This document shows, one piece after another, positions 61,061 through 64,000 of a stretch of DNA of 64,000 bases. The translations under genes and the position numbers were made by a program. This stretch comes from Streptomyces calvus. GTDB taxonomy: Bacteria; Actinomycetota; Actinomycetes; Streptomycetales; Streptomycetaceae. The DNA lies in contig NZ_VCNP01000055.1 in assembly GCF_006782915.1 (NCBI RefSeq), positions 1-64,000 of the forward strand. Direction: 5' to 3'. The notes under the pieces were generated by a model. That model saw only the letters and a list, made by a program, of their open reading frames with translations, made no database searches and was not told the origin of the DNA. The first letter of the stretch is position 1; each line of letters begins with the position of its first letter.

Positions 61061-61460
61061 CGGCCTGAACCGGCGCGCCCGGCGCCGTCGGCGCCGGCCG
61101 GGAACCGGTGCGACAGCAACTCCGTCCAACGTCTCCCGCACGGATCCGGACCTCCAAGGGTCGATTTTCGGCCATGGTCGGATCGCGTCGACCACACCCC
61201 CGGTTACTCCTTCGTAGCATTTGCAGTGTGAACGTTCCTGCGTGTCCATGACCTGTCAGGACATAGGGGGCGCGCGTGTGTTGCCGTACGCGCGTCCTGA
61301 AGTCGACCTTGTGTGCTCCCTGTGGCGTTCGGAAGAGTAGGCGCCGTTCGACCGGCACGGGTGTCGGTTCTTTCGTGTTCCACCCCCGTGGCCGTACGCC
61401 TTCCGGTTCGGCGAGGTCCCCACAACCTCCCCGGACCGTCCCCCCACAGGAGGACGTGAG
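61061..61460. other. 400-bp region upstream of the second protease gene
   Basis: No gene is apparent. It contains an imperfect palindrome ATGACCTGTCAGGACAT (61248-61264, 14 of 17 positions symmetrical), a possible -10 TAGCAT (61215-61220), and the AGGAGG ribosome site (61448-61453). Confidence 0.5.
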
Positions 61461-62543
61461 TTGAAGCACCGACGCATACCCAGGCGCCGTGCACTGATGG
61501 CGGGTGCGGGCATCGCCGCACTGGCCGCCGGCGCGGTCACCTTCCAGACTGCGAACGCCAGCGAGACCCCGGCGGACTCCGCGCCCCGGACCCTCTCGAT
61601 CACCGCGGCCGGAAAGCTCGCCTCGACGCTCGCCCAGGACCTGGGCACCGACGCGGCGGGAACGTACTACGACGCAAAGAGCAAGGCGCTCGTGGTGAAC
61701 GTGCTCGACGAGGCGGCCGCCGAGACCGTCGAGTCGGCCGGAGCCAAGGCCAGAGTCGTCGCGAACTCCCTCGCCGACCTGAAGAGCGCGCGCACCACCC
61801 TCAAGCAGGACGCCACCATCCCGGGCACCTCCTGGGTGACCGACCCGACCACCAACAAGGTCGTCGTCACCGCGGACCGCACCGTCTCCGAGGCCGAGTG
61901 GGCCAAGCTGACGAAGGTCGTCGACGGGCTGGGTGCCAAGGCCGAACTCCAGCGCACCAAGGGCGAGTACAAGCCCTTCATCGCGGGCGGCGACGCCATC
62001 ACCGGCAACGGCGGGCGCTGCTCGCTCGGCTTCAACGTGACCAAGGGCGGCGAGCCGCACTTCCTCACCGCCGGGCACTGCACCGAGGGCATCACCACCT
62101 GGTCCGACTCCTCGGGCAACGTGATCGGCGAGAACGCGGCGTCCAGCTTCCCGGGCGACGACTACGGCCTGGTGAAGTACACGGCCGAGGTGGACCACCC
62201 GAGCGAGGTGAACCTCTACAACGGCTCCACGCAGGCGATCTCCGGCGCCGCCGAGGCCACCGTCGGCATGGAGGTCACCCGCAGCGGCTCCACCACCCAG
62301 GTGCACTCCGGCACGGTCACCGGTCTGGACGCCACCGTGAACTACGGCAACGGCGACATCGTGAACGGTCTCATCCAGACCGACGTGTGCGCCGAGCCCG
62401 GTGACAGCGGCGGCTCGCTCTTCTCGGGCGACCAGGCGGTCGGCCTCACCTCCGGCGGTAGCGGCGACTGCTCCTCGGGCGGCGAGACCTTCTTCCAGCC
62501 GGTGACGGAGGCCCTCTCGGCGACCGGCACGCAGATCGGCTGA
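61461..62543 (+). CDS. Secreted serine protease, streptogrisin D/alpha-lytic-like (S1 family)
   Basis: 360 residues from TTG 61461, with AGGAGG seven bases upstream. A signal peptide covers about 1-34 with Arg-rich RRIPRRRALMAGAGIAALAA. A long propeptide (about 35-173) includes an alpha-lytic protease prodomain needed for folding. The mature enzyme begins near IAGGDAITGNGGRCSLG and has His in FLTAGHC, Asp in DDYGLV and Ser in EPGDSGGS. It is a paralogue of the preceding gene, sharing the GGSGDCSSGGETFFQPVTEA end block. More acidic, so perhaps with different specificity. Confidence 0.94.
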   Translation: MKHRRIPRRRALMAGAGIAALAAGAVTFQTANASETPADSAPRTLSITAAGKLASTLAQDLGTDAAGTYYDAKSKALVVNVLDEAAAETVESAGAKARVVANSLADLKSARTTLKQDATIPGTSWVTDPTTNKVVVTADRTVSEAEWAKLTKVVDGLGAKAELQRTKGEYKPFIAGGDAITGNGGRCSLGFNVTKGGEPHFLTAGHCTEGITTWSDSSGNVIGENAASSFPGDDYGLVKYTAEVDHPSEVNLYNGSTQAISGAAEATVGMEVTRSGSTTQVHSGTVTGLDATVNYGNGDIVNGLIQTDVCAEPGDSGGSLFSGDQAVGLTSGGSGDCSSGGETFFQPVTEALSATGTQIG

Positions 62544-62558
62544 GCACAGCACGCCACG

Positions 62559-62593
62559 ACGTCCCGTCCCTCCGTCCCGGAGGGGCGGGACGT
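62559..62593 (+). terminator. terminator after the second protease gene
   Basis: A 16-bp stem (one G-T pair) has a three-base loop and is followed by TTCG. Confidence 0.82.
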
Positions 62594-62695
62594 TCGCGTG
62601 TCCGCCCGGAGTCCGTGCGTGTTTGCGCAGGTGGGACGGGGTCGAGCGGATGTCGCACACGCATTCGAGAATTGGTCTATGGTGGGGGGTGAGCT

Positions 62696-62711
62696 GGGAA
62701 CAGATGTTCGA
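62696..62711 (+). promoter_or_regulatory. SOS box (LexA operator)
   Basis: GGGAACAGATGTTCGA has the perfect GAAC-N4-GTTC core and matches the actinobacterial LexA consensus TCGAACRNNNGTTCGA at 14 of 16 positions. It lies 36-51 bases before the dnaE2 start. A possible -10 (TATGGT, 62678-62683) sits just upstream, so bound LexA would cover the start point. Confidence 0.82.
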
Positions 62712-62746
62712 GAGTCGGTCGGGACTCACGAGTGCGGGAGGTGCGT

Positions 62747-64000
62747 GTGCCGGGTTTCACGCATCTGCACACCGTCTCCGGGTTCTCCCTGCGCTACGGC
62801 GCCTCCCACCCGGAGCGGCTGGCCGAGCGCGCCGCCGAGCGGGGCATGGACGCCCTCGCCCTCACCGACCGGGACACGGTCGCGGGCTCGGTGCGGTTCG
62901 CCAAGGCCTGCGCGAAGGCCGGGGTGCGTCCCCTCTTCGGGGCGGAGCTGGCGGTGGCGGCCCCGCCGACGGCTCCGGGCGCGCGCGGGGACGAGGCCGT
63001 ACGGCGTGACCGGCGCCGCACCCCGGTGCGCGGCGGCGCCTTCATCGACGAGTCGGCACCCCGTGCGACCTTCCTCGCCCGGGACGGCGCCCGCGGCTGG
63101 GCCGACCTGTGCCGGCTGATCTCCGCCGCCCACACCGCCGCCGGCCTCCCGCTGCTGACCTGGGACGAGAACCACGCCGGCGGCCTGACCGTGCTGCTCG
63201 GCCCCGATTCCGACGTCGGCCGCGCCCTCGCCGCGGGCCGCCCCGACCGCGCGGCCCGGCTGCTCGCTCCCTGGCGGGAGGTCTACGGGGACGCCCTGCG
63301 CCTGGAGACCGTCTGGCACGGACGCAAGGGCACGGGACCCGGCTCCCTGCGGCTGGCCGCCCGCACCCTCGGCTTCGCCGCCGAACAGCGGATCCGGCCC
63401 GTGCTGAGCAACGCCGTCCGCTACGCCGACCCGGGGCTCGGCCCGGTCGCCGACGTCCTGGACGCCGCCCGCCGCCTGGTCCCCGTCGACCCGGCCAAAG
63501 GCCTTGACTCCGGTGAGGCCTGGCTCAAGGACGCGGGCGCCATGCTGGGAGCGGCCGAGCGGATCGTGGAGGCCGCGGGCTTCCGGCGCGAGGCGGCCCT
63601 GCGGCTGCTGGAGCAGACGCAGGCCACGGCCGCCGAGTGCCTGGTCGACCCCGAGGACGACCTCGGCATGGGCAGCGTCCACTTCCCCGAGCCGCACCTC
63701 GTCGGCGCCGGCCGCCGCACCGCCCAGCGGGCGCTGGCCTCCCGGGCCGCGGCGGGCATGGTGCTGCGCGGCTACGCCGGCCGCCGGGAGTACTGGGAGC
63801 GGATGCACCACGAGCTGGACATCATCGCCCACCACGGCTTCGCCTCCTACTTCCTGACCGTCTCCCAGGTCGTCGACGACGTACGGGAGATGGGCATCCG
63901 GGTGGCCGCGCGCGGCTCCGGCGCCGGCAGTCTGGTCAACCACCTCCTCGGCATCGCGCACGCCGACCCGGTCGAGCACGGGCTGCTGATGGAGCGCTTC
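62747..64000 (+). CDS. dnaE2: Error-prone DNA polymerase III alpha subunit DnaE2 (5' part, cut by window end)
   Basis: The first 418 residues of a gene that runs off the window. GTG 62747 has GGGAGG (62736-62741) five bases upstream; GTG 62741 is an alternative. The PHP domain opens with FTHLHTVSGFSLRYGASHPE and DALALTDRDTVAGSVRFAK; the polymerase fingers/palm begins with GIRVAARGSGAGSLVNHLLG near 400. The degenerate PHP site and the SOS box just upstream indicate DnaE2, which acts with ImuA/ImuB in mutagenic lesion bypass, rather than the replicative DnaE1. Confidence 0.93.
   Translation, partial: MPGFTHLHTVSGFSLRYGASHPERLAERAAERGMDALALTDRDTVAGSVRFAKACAKAGVRPLFGAELAVAAPPTAPGARGDEAVRRDRRRTPVRGGAFIDESAPRATFLARDGARGWADLCRLISAAHTAAGLPLLTWDENHAGGLTVLLGPDSDVGRALAAGRPDRAARLLAPWREVYGDALRLETVWHGRKGTGPGSLRLAARTLGFAAEQRIRPVLSNAVRYADPGLGPVADVLDAARRLVPVDPAKGLDSGEAWLKDAGAMLGAAERIVEAAGFRREAALRLLEQTQATAAECLVDPEDDLGMGSVHFPEPHLVGAGRRTAQRALASRAAAGMVLRGYAGRREYWERMHHELDIIAHHGFASYFLTVSQVVDDVREMGIRVAARGSGAGSLVNHLLGIAHADPVEHGLLMERF

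Overview
This is a high-GC actinobacterial chromosome segment, almost certainly from Streptomyces. Third codon positions are nearly all G or C, GTG and TTG starts are common, and long Ala/Pro/Arg-rich disordered extensions recur on housekeeping proteins. Gene content and order match, as I remember it, the S. coelicolor region running from an rRNA operon through recN, pyrG, ald, scpAB, der and sepF-like to dnaE2.

Layout. 1-456: the end of an rRNA operon (23S 3' end, 5S, terminator). 0.5-8.0 kb: a disordered Arg/Asp/Gly-repeat TPR protein, a DUF1015 protein, a HAD phosphatase and an iron-box-controlled siderophore importer (two permeases and an ATPase). 8.1-14.1 kb: an SCP2-like protein, a small acidic protein, tlyA, NAD kinase, recN and a glycosyltransferase. 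14.1-17.6 kb (minus strand): a PucR-type regulator and a GH15 glucosidase. 18.1-24.1 kb: pyrG, an ADP-ribose Nudix hydrolase, an NB-ARC/TPR protein and alanine dehydrogenase. 24.5-29.3 kb: a chromosome-organisation operon (ParA-like, ribbon-helix-helix-like protein, ScpA, ScpB, pseudouridine synthase).

29.3-34.8 kb is more accessory. It holds a three-gene set (two small proteins sharing a GFGYVH motif and an orphan solute-binding lipoprotein), then a NrtR-like Nudix regulator coupled to an ADP-ribosylglycohydrolase behind a promoter with a palindromic operator, then a nucleotidyltransferase and a Rieske lipoprotein. 35.0-39.5 kb: aroH-tyrA, then cmk-plsC-der. 39.5-42.1 kb: two conserved hypotheticals and a secreted Rpf-LysM protein with a CRP-like site upstream.

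42.2-49.6 kb is a branched-chain-type ABC importer of unusual build: LivH, LivM and LivG are one polypeptide and LivF is separate. A lipoprotein, the binding protein and a WYL regulator are transcribed divergently, and a perfect 9+9 bp inverted repeat lies between the two units. 49.4-58.1 kb: a stand-alone cytochrome oxidase subunit I, an I78 inhibitor, a PAP2 phosphatase, a membrane mannosyltransferase, an MFS exporter, a glutaryl-CoA dehydrogenase-like enzyme behind a perfect palindrome, and a SepF-like protein. 58.4-64.0 kb: a DUF5685 protein with an extremely Cys-rich tail, two secreted streptogrisin-type proteases, and the start of dnaE2 behind an SOS box, cut by the window end.

Protein functions come from recognising motifs by eye. 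No database search was run.
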